A DNA stretch of 62,227 nucleotides, from contig JBNGIQ010009459.1 of assembly GCA_049999765.1 (NCBI GenBank), positions 1-62,227 on the forward strand. The letters run 5' to 3'. Positions 35,848 to 46,235 of the stretch are shown here, in pieces; the stretch's first letter is position 1, and the number at the start of each line of letters is the position of its first letter. The notes beneath the pieces are model-generated. The model was not told where the DNA came from, did not search any database, and saw only the letters and a list, made by a program, of their open reading frames with translations. The translations under genes were made by a program, and so were the position numbers. This stretch comes from Phaeoceros laevis. Lineage: Eukaryota > Anthocerotophyta > Anthocerotopsida > Notothyladales.

Positions 35848-36975
35848 TCACTTCTTGTTGACGCCGTCCATCATCTGTGAGATACTCAATTTCGACATCT
35901 TGTTCGCATAAAGCCTTGCCCTGTGGATGGAAGGATCCGGCGAGGCCCAGGTAGACAGGGTAATTGGTTCCTCCTCATCGTCTGATTGTGAGGACACCCT
36001 ATAACCGCTGGCTGGTCTTGAGGCCTTCTTCATGAAATGCTCTGCTTCCCCAGGCCGCATGAATTTCTGTGTCTTCTCTACCACCGGACTGAGAGGTAGG
36101 AGATGGTCATGCCTGCCTTTGAATGGGTCATTTTCAAGCACTGGTCCCCATTGCAGCATGCGGTGTCTCGTGAATTCGAAGGTCTGGACACGAGCAGGTT
36201 CTGACTCAGGGTCTACTTCATGAATCCGTTCCTTGCCAGAACTTTCACCAACAGAGAATCGTGGTCCAACTGCAATTGGCTCAGCATAATATCCATGTTT
36301 ATCGTGACCAGCACGTTTCTCCGTACGTAGACATGGAAGGGAAGTGCTGTAAACAACAAGATGCTGGCTGCCCTGGATCCCTTTTTCCTTCAACGCCATG
36401 TCCCTGCTGGAAAGAAGTACGTTTGCTTTCTGCGCCATCTCCCGCTCATAAGCAAACATGTCACTCCAACGGAACAGGCAGCGATAAAGTAGCACCATTG
36501 CTTGCGTAGACATGATGACGATGTACATAGCCTGTCCCCAGACAACCAGTGAAGTAGCGTCCTCACGACTGTGTCCTTCCTTGGCAATACGTGCTATCAA
36601 ATCGTTCTTCATAAAAGTTATGAAGCCGAAACCGACCAGCAAAGGGACTTCAGAAATCACCAGGGTTGCAATGTGAAGGTGGAAGAGTGCTTCCCAAACT
36701 CGTGTGAGACAGCCAATAATGCCAGAGAGCACGGCAAGACATGGAATAGCCATGAGAAGCACCGACACTGGCCAAGGATGCTTGAGTGCCGAGCCGCGTC
36801 TTAGGTCGCCTGCTAACACAATAGTTGCCACGGCCATTGTTACCACGCAAGCATTCAGAATGAAGAGGAGGCAAGGAGCCAATTTCGAGTTTGCAAGCCG
36901 TCCCAGCCACGGCCAGCGTACTTCCACAGCATGCTGCCCCGATTCGCCATCTTCCGACGCCGGCGCCATCCCCAA
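35848..36975 (-). CDS. four-helix membrane protein of unknown function
   Basis: Intronless, 375 residues. Four hydrophobic helices in the first half: about 33-53 (LAPCLLFILNACVVTMAVAT), 68-88 (PVSVLLMAIPCLAVLSGIIG), 95-120 (LHIATLVISEVPLLVGFGF) and 148-166 (AMYIVIMSTQAMVLLYRCL). The second half is hydrophilic, with Arg-rich and acidic patches (SDDEEEPITLSTW), and ends SQMMDGVNKK. Topology is tetraspanin-like, but the CCG-type large loop is missing. I do not recognise the family. The single long frame with a clear hydrophobic pattern makes it a real gene. Confidence 0.75.
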   Translation of the reverse strand: MGMAPASEDGESGQHAVEVRWPWLGRLANSKLAPCLLFILNACVVTMAVATIVLAGDLRRGSALKHPWPVSVLLMAIPCLAVLSGIIGCLTRVWEALFHLHIATLVISEVPLLVGFGFITFMKNDLIARIAKEGHSREDATSLVVWGQAMYIVIMSTQAMVLLYRCLFRWSDMFAYEREMAQKANVLLSSRDMALKEKGIQGSQHLVVYSTSLPCLRTEKRAGHDKHGYYAEPIAVGPRFSVGESSGKERIHEVDPESEPARVQTFEFTRHRMLQWGPVLENDPFKGRHDHLLPLSPVVEKTQKFMRPGEAEHFMKKASRPASGYRVSSQSDDEEEPITLSTWASPDPSIHRARLYANKMSKLSISQMMDGVNKK

Positions 36976-38039
36976 CCTGGAGTTCGTGAGCTTCCCTTAG
37001 TCGGATTGTTTCCAAGAAAAAACAGGCAGGACAATTGTTTGGACACACTCCAAGCTGCTCTGCAATTTAGCACGAAGTCCTGAGCAAGATCCATCTACAC
37101 GAACTAAAGCAGATTTTCTCTTTTATCTTACAACTCTCCATGAACAAAGGTTAGGAATCAATTTCAAGAATGGTTAGCGAGCTTACCTTCAAAGTCTTAG
37201 ACTGACAGTCACTACAGGTAGACTCCAACCTGTAGCCTAGCTAGCTAGCTAGGAAGACTGATCATGAAAGGCCGTCTGAAGCTTGGATAGCTTGGATAGC
37301 AGTATGAGGCGTCAACCGATGGAAACCTTGTAGCAAAAAACAGGAGTGTCACCTGGAGCGGATATGGCAGCCAAAAAGCACGGACCGACACCAAAAAACA
37401 TCAAATGCTTCGCCAGGCTGCTCACATTCTAAAGAAAAAGGCCTAGGCGAGCAGCACAAGAATCCCGAAGCTGGTCTTCTAGCGCCGGCAGTGATGCAAA
37501 TGAGCGGATCGTACAAGGTGTCAAGAGCGCAAGCTGCAGAGCAATTCTTTGGAGCGGCGGAGCACACCTTGGACAGCGATAACATAAGCGCACGGCATCG
37601 AAGGAACTGTTCAAAATGCGCATGAAGCGGGACAGACTTGTGAGGCTTCTGACTAGTCTGAAACCTGCTCGTCGTGAACAGGCAACTTGGTGTGACTGGT
37701 CCTGAGTTATCAGTCACTGTCCACATGTACGGAAGATGAACTCTTCTGGCCCACGCAGGCTAATTTTGCCGCCTATATCAAAACACAAAGTTTAACCTGC
37801 ATTTATAATTTATAATGCGCCATGTACGCAGATACAGTTGAGGACAGGTCATTGTCCAGCTGCGGATCAATCACGGGGACCTAGTACCACCGGATGCTTC
37901 TGCAAGTAGAGATAAATCCCTGCTAACCGCAGCTAAACTTTCACCTGGTCCGAACTCAGTTTGAAGCGAGTAGACTAACTTACCCCTGCAAGCAAAGCAG
38001 GAACTCTTTGCAGGCTCAAACTCCAACCCCCACACCTGT
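36976..38039. other. intergenic region
   Basis: No gene that I can support. A ctagctagctagctag run is at about 37238-37253. The 125-codon minus-strand ORF at 37349-37726 has no recognisable content. Confidence 0.55.
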
Positions 38040-38660
38040 TCAAGTCCGCAGCGGGTAAGAGGGGAAGAGTCCAGTGCCAGCTAGGAACACGTAGAATGCG
38101 AGGGAAATGGAATCGTAGTTCACGTTCTTCTCGAAAACCACAAATCCTCTGGCGGAGCGGAGGGGGCCGGTTCCTCCCACAATGCTTGCAGCCGTGACCA
38201 GCTCAACTGGGGCAGCATCGGCGGTAGGGGCCTCAAATGTGCCCTGGATGTTGAGGCGTGCTCCCGCAGGGAAAGATCTGCTGCTATTGCCGAACACCAG
38301 GGCACCGGACAGCGTCAGGCTCTTCCGGCCGGAGGTGGAGTCCTGGAACAGCGGCACCGCAAAACCTTGCAGCCTGGCCATTTCCCCGGGCTGTCCCCCT
38401 GGGAAGTAGGATGACCCTGAATTCGTCACCGGCACATCGAACACGTTGATGGCGCCGAAGGTTGTGGTAGTGCTGCCGTATCCCGGGAAGTCTCGATCGA
38501 GGCAGGCACCTGTGATGACGATGTCGGCTTTGGTTGGCAGGGCGACTCCTGCCTGGGACGGAGCTGCGGACAGGAGGAGGATGATGCAGGCGCCCCAGAT
38601 GGACGCCAGAAGCATCAAGCTGCCTCCGATCTGAAGTGTAGAACTGGTACCAACCGCCAT
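38040..38660 (-). CDS. dirigent-like secreted protein
   Basis: About 206 residues from the ATG at 38660, with an N-terminal hydrophobic signal (SLMLLASIWGACIILLLS, cleavage likely near SQA). The mature part has dirigent hallmarks in order: FGAINVFDVPVT, MARLQGFAVPLFQDS, LTLSGALVFGNSS, AASIVGGTGPLRSARGFVVF. Dirigent-family proteins form eight-stranded barrels and steer phenoxy-radical coupling or pterocarpan/lignan chemistry in the apoplast; which reaction applies here is unknown. The frame stays open upstream to 38996 but that part lacks protein character, so the signal-peptide ATG is preferred. Confidence 0.8.
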   Translation of the reverse strand: MAVGTSSTLQIGGSLMLLASIWGACIILLLSAAPSQAGVALPTKADIVITGACLDRDFPGYGSTTTTFGAINVFDVPVTNSGSSYFPGGQPGEMARLQGFAVPLFQDSTSGRKSLTLSGALVFGNSSRSFPAGARLNIQGTFEAPTADAAPVELVTAASIVGGTGPLRSARGFVVFEKNVNYDSISLAFYVFLAGTGLFPSYPLRT

Positions 38661-39415
38661 TGAATTGAAGAGGCCTTGACGGAGTTGTGGGAGGAGGATG
38701 TCTTCGAATTCAAGCGAGCTTGGAATCAGAAGACCTTGAAAGCTTGAAGTGTGGAGAATGGTGGGAAACGTTGCGAAATTTATGAGCTCGGGACTGCGAG
38801 GATCTTGGTTCACGAGAATTTTCCCTCCTGAAAAGAAGTTCTGTGCGGCTATTGTCTCATTCAGGATGCGAGAGCCGTTTCCTGATCGGGCCATGATGTG
38901 TTTGTTCAATTTATCAAGCACAGGTCCTCTCATAATCTTGCAAAATATGCGTACACAGATCTTCTCAAAATCTTCGCTGGAAAGTATATTGGACAACGAC
39001 TTGACTTCTTTACTTCACAGGGTTCAGACTTTCAGTACCAACAGTACTTCGGCACAAAAGGGTGAGGAAACGCCTGAGAAGAAGCTGAGGTAGTGAGCCA
39101 CGTAGGGTTATGTAGCCACGTATTATCCAGCGGCCAAAGTTTTGTCGTTGAGATGCTTACAGGTACGAGAATACAAGGTTGATCAATTGATACTGTATGT
39201 TCATCGCACAGAAGCATCTGAATTTGTGACCTAGGAGGATGAGGCTCAGTTGATACAAGTTCCAGACATATCTGCTTTAGCTTGTCGATTTTGACATAAG
39301 GTGAAGCTGCTGGTTGATGCGTATTCCAGTCAACATAAGGATGCTTTGTCCACTCAACATAATCCCTGGGGCAGTAACTACATAGCAAAGGGAAGTTGTA
39401 AGAATCAGTATGTTA
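38661..39415. other. 5' flank of the dirigent-like gene
   Basis: Includes a frame open to 38996 that is probably 5' UTR. A minus-strand ORF at 39032-39388 could hold a downstream exon of the NPL gene at 39416-39814, since an AG acceptor (ctatgtag) precedes it, but phases do not agree with the visible donor. I leave it unassigned. Confidence 0.4.
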
Positions 39416-39814
39416 TCAGGCACAGCAGTGTTGTCCAGTGAAACCCTCACTTACTTTGTGTTGCTTCCAGCTCTCTATGCAAGGCCTCCCTGAGTCGAGA
39501 GGTTCTCGTGGTGATGGTGGTCCGTATCTAACATGGACAGGACCATGGTTGCCACAGATGTGGACCACACATATATCGGAATCATTCACTAGTATGAACT
39601 TCCTGGGGAACTTGAGACTGACTTGCACCTGAGACCCTGCATCTAAGGTAGCCAGGTGCACTCCTTCGTACCTGTCATGCATACGCACACTGATGCGTGC
39701 AATGCCTCTAGCGCCAGTCTCCTCGGCCCTCTGGCGCATATGGATGTAGTAACCCGCACCTGGATCCACTAGGAGGGCCATCTGAGGTAGCAGCTGGCAA
39801 CCCCAAAACTCCAT
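39416..39814 (-). CDS. NPL-domain protein starting MEFWGC (HD2/FKBP53 type N-terminus)
   Basis: A 132-residue ORF starting MEFWGCQLLPQM. The MEFWG start is the hallmark of the nucleoplasmin-like domain of plant HD2 deacetylases and nuclear FKBPs. It is followed by a glycine turn and strand PGAGYYIHMRQ, the later segments VHLATLDAG and VSLKFPRKFILVNDSD, and a last strand with VVHICGNHG. It has neither an acidic tract nor a zinc finger. A donor-like GT at CAACACAAA-gtaagtg near residue 123 suggests the true gene continues in a further exon that I could not place. It ties the divergent family at 5-19 kb to the canonical NPL fold. Confidence 0.7.
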   Translation of the reverse strand: MEFWGCQLLPQMALLVDPGAGYYIHMRQRAEETGARGIARISVRMHDRYEGVHLATLDAGSQVQVSLKFPRKFILVNDSDICVVHICGNHGPVHVRYGPPSPREPLDSGRPCIESWKQHKVSEGFTGQHCCA

Positions 39815-40044
39815 AAATCATTCTGTTCAGCTCACATCTTGCGTTCACTACAACAGGGAATGGATGAACAATGGGCATTTAAAACATCAACAGCACAGAG
39901 GGGTCGCTTTACAAATGAGAGCAACAGACTAGATAGTTGACCCTTAACACGACAGGATTCAAAGCAGGAGTGACTCATGCAAGAGAAGAAAAATACACCT
40001 TAAGACGGCTACAGAGACCTCCGATGACCGAGTTATAGCTCTGG

Positions 40045-42264
40045 ATGATGACAGGACCTCCTTATTTAACCATGCCTGTTACTCGTCCTCCTCAAGTGGT
40101 TCCAATTCAGACTCCTCAGGTCAGGCGGCAAGGGAACGTCATCCCCACCTGCTTGTCAGGACGATGCAGTTCTGTTACTTTCCAAAACGAATTCATGGAG
40201 CCCCCAGTGCCCCCCACCCGCGGCGGTCCCGTGCGCTCGAATTCATACTTCTGCACTAGCCGACTATCCACCAGTCCAAAAAGGAATCTTGCTGTAAGTG
40301 TCCCCTCGATTGCTTTATGTCAAACTGTTCGTGCCGGATCCTGACTCTCGCCATTCCTTAGGGTAATATTAGTTTGAGCATATACTTAAGTGTTCCATGA
40401 ATGTGGGTACGATTGGGGAGCGCTTCACCACATGCATGAATCCTGCCGCGGTTTGCAGATCAGACAATTGGAGGTTGACAATTTCGCATGCGGACTGTCT
40501 GCTCCGCCGTGCCACCTATTCCTGGTGATCTCGCCTTTTCCCGAACTTGTTGGCATTGCTTAGGCTGGTAGGAAGATGGTGGAGTCTCGGAATGTGTTTT
40601 CGGGAAATCCCGTCATTCCAGGCAAGCGGGGCAACCTCAGCACGCAGGACTTGGAAAATTTGGTCACCAGCGGGCCCCCGCAGAGCAACGTCGGTGCCAA
40701 AGTTCTGCCGGTCTACAATGGCAAGCCTCTGGTAACTGCTTCTCTGGGTCCGGATGGTCAAAGCCCCAACTGGCAGCTGGGCTGGATACCACTTGATACC
40801 TTGGTCGGCAATGTTGACATCGCACTCGGCTCAGTGGCAGAGTCTGCTGTGAGCAGAGAGACTTTCAACTTCAACAGCCTGGTCTACTTGGGAGAGAAGG
40901 ATGGCACCGTGTTTCTGTGTCTGGATGTGTCTCCGCCTCCGTCACCTGCAACCGGCACAGAGAGAAGATCCTCTAGCGTCCAATCCCAGCTGTCCAAGGA
41001 GGCTGCTCAAAAATTTTCCAGGTTGTTTCCGGATCCTGTGAGCTTCGTGGAGCTGCGGACGCTGATGGTGGCGACCCCATGGTCCGATGACGCAGCCTTG
41101 GCTGAGCTCTCGATTGCAGGTCATGTGTGTGTCAAGCCCCTTACGCCTGCCTATCCAATTCCATTCAGTACTGGGTTTGTGCCTCCAACTTACGCTTGAA
41201 TAAGCAGGCTAGTACTATGGCGGAGTGGCACAGGCATTCACAGTTTTGTGAGAACTGCGGAAGCCCCACCCAAGCTATTGAGGCTGGCCAGCGTCGTCAA
41301 TGCACAGGCCTCGCTTGCAAGGCGAAGGCTTATCCTCGGCTGAACCCTGTAAGTACTGCCATCAACTTTTCTGCCTGATTAGCTTCAATTGTTTGATCCA
41401 TACTTAATATGAGGTTGGCAGGTGGTGATCATGCTCGTTATTGACAAGGAAAGGGATCGTGTAGTCATGGGCCGACAATCTCGTCTGCCTGCTCGGATGT
41501 GGAGTTGCCTGGCTGGCTTCATTGAGGTGACAAGAGACTCTTCTTGTGTCATCGTCTGCCCAGCCACCACTCAACCCCATAACCAGGTTTCTTGTTGTTC
41601 TTGGACAGCTTGGGGAAAGTCTGGAGGAAGCAGTCAGGCGTGAGACCAGAGAAGAGGTTGGCATCGAAGTAGGTGAAGTTGTGTATCACAGCTCCCAACC
41701 CTGGCCAGGTACAAATGTGTGTCAAGTAGTGTCCCAAGTGGTAGCAAACTTTGTCCACCACCCAGTAACTTGGCTGCTTGCGACTGTGCACTGCAGTGGG
41801 AGCACCCGGCATGCCATGCCAGTTGATGATAGGCTTCGTTGGAGTTGCCAAGACATTTGACATCCACGCTGACAACAGAGAGCTAGAAGGTGGTCAAGCC
41901 GAACACAACCGTCTTCATCACTTTGATGCTCTGTGACGTGCATTCTTAGTCCGTGGTTGCTTACCAATACTGTGTTTTGGCCCCATTGCACACAGATGCT
42001 CAGTGGTTCTCTCGAGACCAGATTAGGAAGGCCTTGACTTTCAATGAGCACAAGAAGGCACAGCTACTTTCTGCCATCAGGGTGTATGAAGCCTGCACAG
42101 GAGAAGCGTCCTCGAACCAAAAGGACCCCTTTGCAGACTTTCGGGTTGAGTGGAGCGGGGAGGAAGGTACCACGATGTTCGTCCCAGGGCCGTTTGCTAT
42201 TGCTCACAAATTAATAGTCGATTGGGTGGAGCAAGGTGCAGAAGTGCTACTAAACAAATTGTGA
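40045..42264 (+). CDS. NUDT19-like Nudix hydrolase (NAD(P)H pyrophosphatase)
   Basis: Related to plant NUDT19, which hydrolyses NADPH/NADH in plastids or peroxisomes. Exons by hand: 40045-40293, 40564-41124, 41208-41348, 41422-41526, 41609-41708, 41797-41889, 41996-42264, about 505 residues with agreeing phases. If the first exon is untranslated, the ATG at 40576 gives 418 residues. The N-terminal domain ends ELSIAGH, followed by the zinc-ribbon-like FCENCGSPTQ...RRQCTGLAC. The Nudix box is split across exons: GFIE plus LGESLEEAVRRETREEVGI, with the catalytic REtrEEvG complete but Leu where Pro is usual before the GE. SSQPWP after the Nudix box and the C-terminal FVPGPFAIAHKLI are family traits. 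The first exon may encode a transit peptide. Confidence 0.87.
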
Positions 42265-42404
42265 CAGAACTTTACAAGCACGAAGTTGCAGAATCACAAG
42301 TCGAAGCTCTAATAATAACATCCGTAGCCCCCAGCCAGTGAGCCAGTGCAGAATACTGGGAACAGAGGTCTTCCTGATGTGTTTGTACGGTAGTATGGCA
42401 GCAC

Positions 42405-43225
42405 AGGGTGCCACCGGTGTAGTTGTCCTCCCTGCCTGTAGTCGGTCCTCCCTATAGTCGGTCCTCCCTGTTGGCGCGCATAAGAGCATAAGGCGCGCGT
42501 TATAGGGAGAACCGACTACTAGAAGGGCGCGCTTGTAAGAGAGATACTAGATTCGAACGTAGGTCGATTAACCTAGTTTCTAGCCTATACCGTCTTTCCC
42601 TAATGAAGTTTAATTATATCCAAATCTAGCTTGGGGGCTACGTAGCGGGCCGGGGTCGGCCGCTACCCAATCCGTAGGCTCCTTCACTCGGGAAATTACC
42701 GTGAATTGAGGGTTTTCAAGGGGCAAAATATTTCGCGGTAGGCAAGGCCCAACCGGCACCACTGGAACCACTCTGTAGGTACGGTAGCCGCGTAGCGGGG
42801 CTAGTCTGTTGGTAGCCAGCTAGCCTATTGATAGCGGGGCTAGCCTCTTGGTAGCGAGGCTAGCCTGTTGTTGGTAGGAGTCTAAAGGACACAACAGGTA
42901 GGAGTCTAAAGGACCTTTCGCATTACACCGGGTAGGAGGGGTTAAACAAGGTTTGACCCGTCTGCAGGACACAACAGGTAGGAGTCTAAAGGACCGTTGG
43001 CATTACACCCGGTAGGAGGGGTTAAACAAGGTTTGACCCCGTTTTTACAAGTCATCATGTTAAAGGACCTTTTGCATTACACCGGATAGGAGGGGTTAAA
43101 CAAGGTTTGACCCCCGTTTTTACAGGTTATCATGTTAAAGGACTTTTTGCATTACACCGGGTAGGAGGGGTTAAACAAGGTTTGATCCTCGTTTTTACAG
43201 GTTATCATGTTAAATTCGTTTCGCA
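42405..43225. repeat. repeat block with about four 80-bp tandem units
   Basis: From about 42895 to 43225 a unit of roughly 80 bp recurs four times; each holds gcattacaccgggtaggagg, ggttaaacaaggtttgac and often tttttacaggttatcatg. Before it, 42785-42880 holds 20-27-bp copies of tagcggggctagcctgttgg, and 42405-42540 holds GGCGCGC-type palindromes related to those at 44.1 and 46.0 kb. No gene. Confidence 0.8.
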
Positions 43226-43369
43226 TTACCGTTAATTAATTTTTTGATCCAGGTCAGCTTGGGCTCCATATTTTAGTATTCTAGCCACCTCCAAATTCGT
43301 GCCGCCAAAAGAGCTATTCAGCGCTCGGTTAGTTACCTGTCGGTTAAACTTATACACACGACCATGCCC

Positions 43370-43550
43370 CTCTACTCTCACTTTCGCGCTCCGTGAGCTA
43401 TGGGCACTCCTTGAGCTTTGAGGCTTGCTCGAGCTATGGGGGCTGTGGGCACTCCTCAAGCTGTGGAGCTGTGGAGCTGTGGGGCGCTCCTTTAGCTGTA
43501 GCACTCCTTGAGCTTTGGATGCTCCTTGGGTTGTAGGCGTTCATCAATTG
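43370..43550. repeat. degenerate short tandem repeat
   Basis: Imperfect repeats around ctccttgagctttgag and gagctgtggagctgtgg. The minus-strand 90-codon ORF across it (43232-43504) is Ser/His-rich because of the repeat and is not called. Confidence 0.6.
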
Positions 43551-43658
43551 CCAGGTAATTGTAGCTGGGCAGCAAGCATGCAGCTGCACAATTGGCTGGA
43601 TAATCACTCAATCCTGGCTTTGGGGTGACATTCTAATCCGTTTTTGTGCATTCCTAGT

Positions 43659-43784
43659 ATGGCTGACAACAGGCAGAGGCCAAGAGGGCACAATTGGGAG
43701 ATCGAGGAAGTCAGATCTCTTCTTGCAGCCAAAATTGAAGAACCTATTAGAGACTCACCGGGTAGCGCAAGAAATTTGACCTAG
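43659..43784 (+). CDS. short ORF with a Myb/SANT-like start, doubtful
   Basis: A 41-residue reading MADNRQRPRGHNWEIEEVRS followed by LLAAKIEE. The W-x-EEV-x-x-LL pattern resembles the first helix of Myb/SANT-like domains found next to Harbinger-type transposases. It ends in TAG shortly afterwards. It may be the first exon of a transposon-associated gene or chance. Confidence 0.25.
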   Translation: MADNRQRPRGHNWEIEEVRSLLAAKIEEPIRDSPGSARNLT

Positions 43785-44089
43785 ACTAGTGAAACGAAAT
43801 GAGAAGTGCGAAATCGATTAGTTAATTAGTCAAAACGACTTTAGTAGGTGCCCAGGGTTTTGGTCTTTGGCCGACAAAAGTGAGATGGTAATGTGAAAGG
43901 ACCTTAAACTAATTAAACTGGTTAAACTGACACCTAAGTGGTAAAACATAGGACATTGGATATCATTAAACTTTATCAAGGAAGGGTAAGGCCTTGGGGA
44001 AAGATGGTATAGGTTAGAAAATAGGTAGTAATTGACCTAGGTTTGAATCCAGTATCTCTCCCTAAAAGCGTGCCCTTCTAGTAGCCGCG

Positions 44090-44268
44090 CATCTATAGGG
44101 ATCTTATAAGGCGCGCGCCTTATAGGGATCGCGCTTATAGGGATCTTATAAGGCGCGCATAGGGATCGCGCTTATAGGGATCTTATAAGGTGCACGCCTT
44201 ATAGGGATCGCGCTTATAGAGATCTTATAAGGCGCGTGCCTTATAAAGTCCCTATAAGGCACGCCAAA
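44090..44268. repeat. 42-bp palindromic tandem array, copy 1
   Basis: About four units of 42 bp; each has agggatcttataaggcgcg followed by the mirrored cgccttatagggatcgcg, so every unit is nearly palindromic. A related, longer array is at 46008-46235. The region 43785-44090 before it has nothing else I recognise. Confidence 0.85.
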
Positions 44269-44315
44269 TATAATACCCTCGTTTAGGAGGCTACGTCAGG
44301 TAGCGGGCCGGGGTC

Positions 44316-44404
44316 GGCCCTCTACCGGCCTAGCTCACCTTCCCCCGGTCACCGGTAGGCGCGAGCCGGTGACTGGGGAAGGCTCTCTAGGCCGGTAGAG
44401 GGCC
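44316..44404. repeat. long foldback, about 89 bp
   Basis: Outer arms ggccctctaccggcctag (44316-44333) and ctaggccggtagagggcc (44387-44404) are perfect complements. Inside, cccggtcaccgg and ccggtgactggg pair again. A shortened relative without the inner arms lies near 46278-46340, in each case just after the 42-bp array. Confidence 0.85.
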
Positions 44405-44459
44405 ATATTCAAGGGCGGTTGTTGTCCTTTAGCGACAACCAAGTACGTCATAAAGCAAC

Positions 44460-45400
44460 TGGTATCTTGAACCAACTTTGATTGCATCACAAAATGTCTA
44501 TAACAAGGCAATTGGAGAGCTTTATTGGCGGATTGTATTTGGCTCATTATTTCCTGTTATCAAGGACTTAACCTTGCAGCACGGAAGAGATTATCAAAAT
44601 ATTTTTGATATCCAGATACAGAGTATGATGTATTTGAACGAGCTAACATTGATGAAGAGATTTCTCCTTACAGGTATGTGGACGATGCTGATGTCCACAG
44701 CTGCTATGAATTGACATTAAATCATGAAGAGGAGTCTTTTTTTTCGAGGAAAAATGAATTTGCTGACTTCACGAATGAGGTACTTCAGCGAGGCAAACCC
44801 CAAGATCTTTTGTACAAGTTAGTCATAGCCATGAAACCATCATTGAATGGAGTTTCTTGGACGGAGTTTGTATTTGGCAAGTTGCTAAGTATCAAGTTGA
44901 TTCAACGATACATAATTGGAAAGAATAGCAGCGATACAAACCTGTTTATGGAATCACCATATCGAATGGGCACTGGGCAGGAGTGGAATTTGTTCCAGCT
45001 GGCATTATCAACTTGCAAAAGGGGAAGGTGAAATCAGCAAGAATGGAAAAGTTATTCACACTCTAATCAGTCCGGAAGCCCTTGAACCCTATCAGAAAAT
45101 GCTGGATGATGCAAATCAAGTATTGTATGATGATTTCAACTTCGGTCCTGAGCATCGGCCCTGTAAAAGCCAGGATTGACATATGTTTGGTACGATTTAT
45201 GTGGATCCAATTGTAAATACATTGATGCAATTCCCACCAGGTCAGCCACAAAATGTTGCGATTAGTTTGCATATCCAGATGTTTCAATTCTTTGAAGCTT
45301 TATTACGAATGACTATTGGGGGTATTTGCACGCTACACCCTAGCCATATTTTGGTGTCCACCCCCCCCGACATAGTTTTGGTGATTATTATTTAAAGAAC
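44460..45400 (+). pseudogene. AT-rich degenerate coding segment of unknown origin
   Basis: Consecutive plus-strand frames at 44478-44714, 44678-45031, 44916-45179 and 45183-45395 look like pieces of one protein broken by frameshifts, with segments such as FSRKNEFADFTNEVLQRGKP, NGVSWTEFVFGKLLS and ISPEALEPYQKMLDDANQVL. Composition is far more AT-rich than in neighbouring genes. I do not recognise it. It lies between the two homologous repeat arrays and might be the cargo of one element. Confidence 0.4.
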
Positions 45401-46007
45401 ATTTTCACCCTGTTCCACTTGTCACATTGCTGCAAAATGGTACTTTCTAGATTCGTCTCGTTCTCCTCTATCAGAATATACTCGAATATTCCTATTCTAT
45501 ACATTAACGTGAGGTGCTATAGGCCGTTTTCGGCTAAAAGTACCAACTATCTACCCAGGGCTGTACTACCTGTACTTTGGAGTCATAAATCGTCATTATT
45601 GCAAACATGCACGAGCTTTTTAACCCATTTCTTTCTAGCATAGACTAAACAAGGTACGGGAAACACAAAAAGTACCTTTGTAGTATGAAAGTTGAAAATA
45701 TTTGTAAAAAATAAAAATAAAACTTGCACTAACCATTAAAAGAGAGTACTTCTAAGAACACTCTCTTCAAACCCACGTAGAATATATGAAATTTATATTG
45801 TTTGGACATATGTGTAAAAAGATGTGGCCATTTATCTCCAATAAATTATGCAAGTGACTGCTTGCAAGTACCGCCACTTTTGGCCCTACTGTAGTGTGCA
45901 AATACCCTTGGAGATAGAATAAGCAAATGGATCCCTCTAAGGTGCGCGCGCTTATAGGGATCTGCTCGGTTGGCTTGTTACCAAACGGTTAGTGTGTATT
46001 CATTCAT
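45400..46007. other. AT-rich non-coding stretch
   Basis: No gene recognised. It leads into the second 42-bp array. Confidence 0.5.
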
Positions 46008-46235
46008 TCATAGGGATCTTATAAGGCGGGTGCCTTATAGGGATCGCGCTCATAGGGATCTTATAAGGCGGGCGCCTTATAGTTATCGCGCTTATAGGGA
46101 TCTTATAAGGTGCGCGCCTTAGAGGGATCGCGCTTATAGGGATCTTAAAAGGCGCGCGCCTTATAGGGATCGTGCTTATAGGGATCTTATAAGGCGCGCG
46201 CCTTATAAGATCCCTATCAGGCGTGCCAAATATAA
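46008..46235. repeat. 42-bp palindromic tandem array, copy 2
   Basis: About five units of the same 42-bp repeat as 44090-44268, in the same orientation, followed by the same aatataataccctcgtt block and a foldback. The 139-codon minus-strand ORF over it (14-residue periods RRAPYKIPISAIP) only reflects the 42-bp period. Confidence 0.85.

Noticed and set aside
38661-38996. 112-residue N-terminal extension of the dirigent-like ORF
   Set aside because: The signal peptide begins at the ATG at 38660; the extension lacks protein character and would bury the signal.
43232-43504. Minus-strand Ser/His-rich 90-codon ORF
   Set aside because: It reads through degenerate short tandem repeats and has no protein signature.
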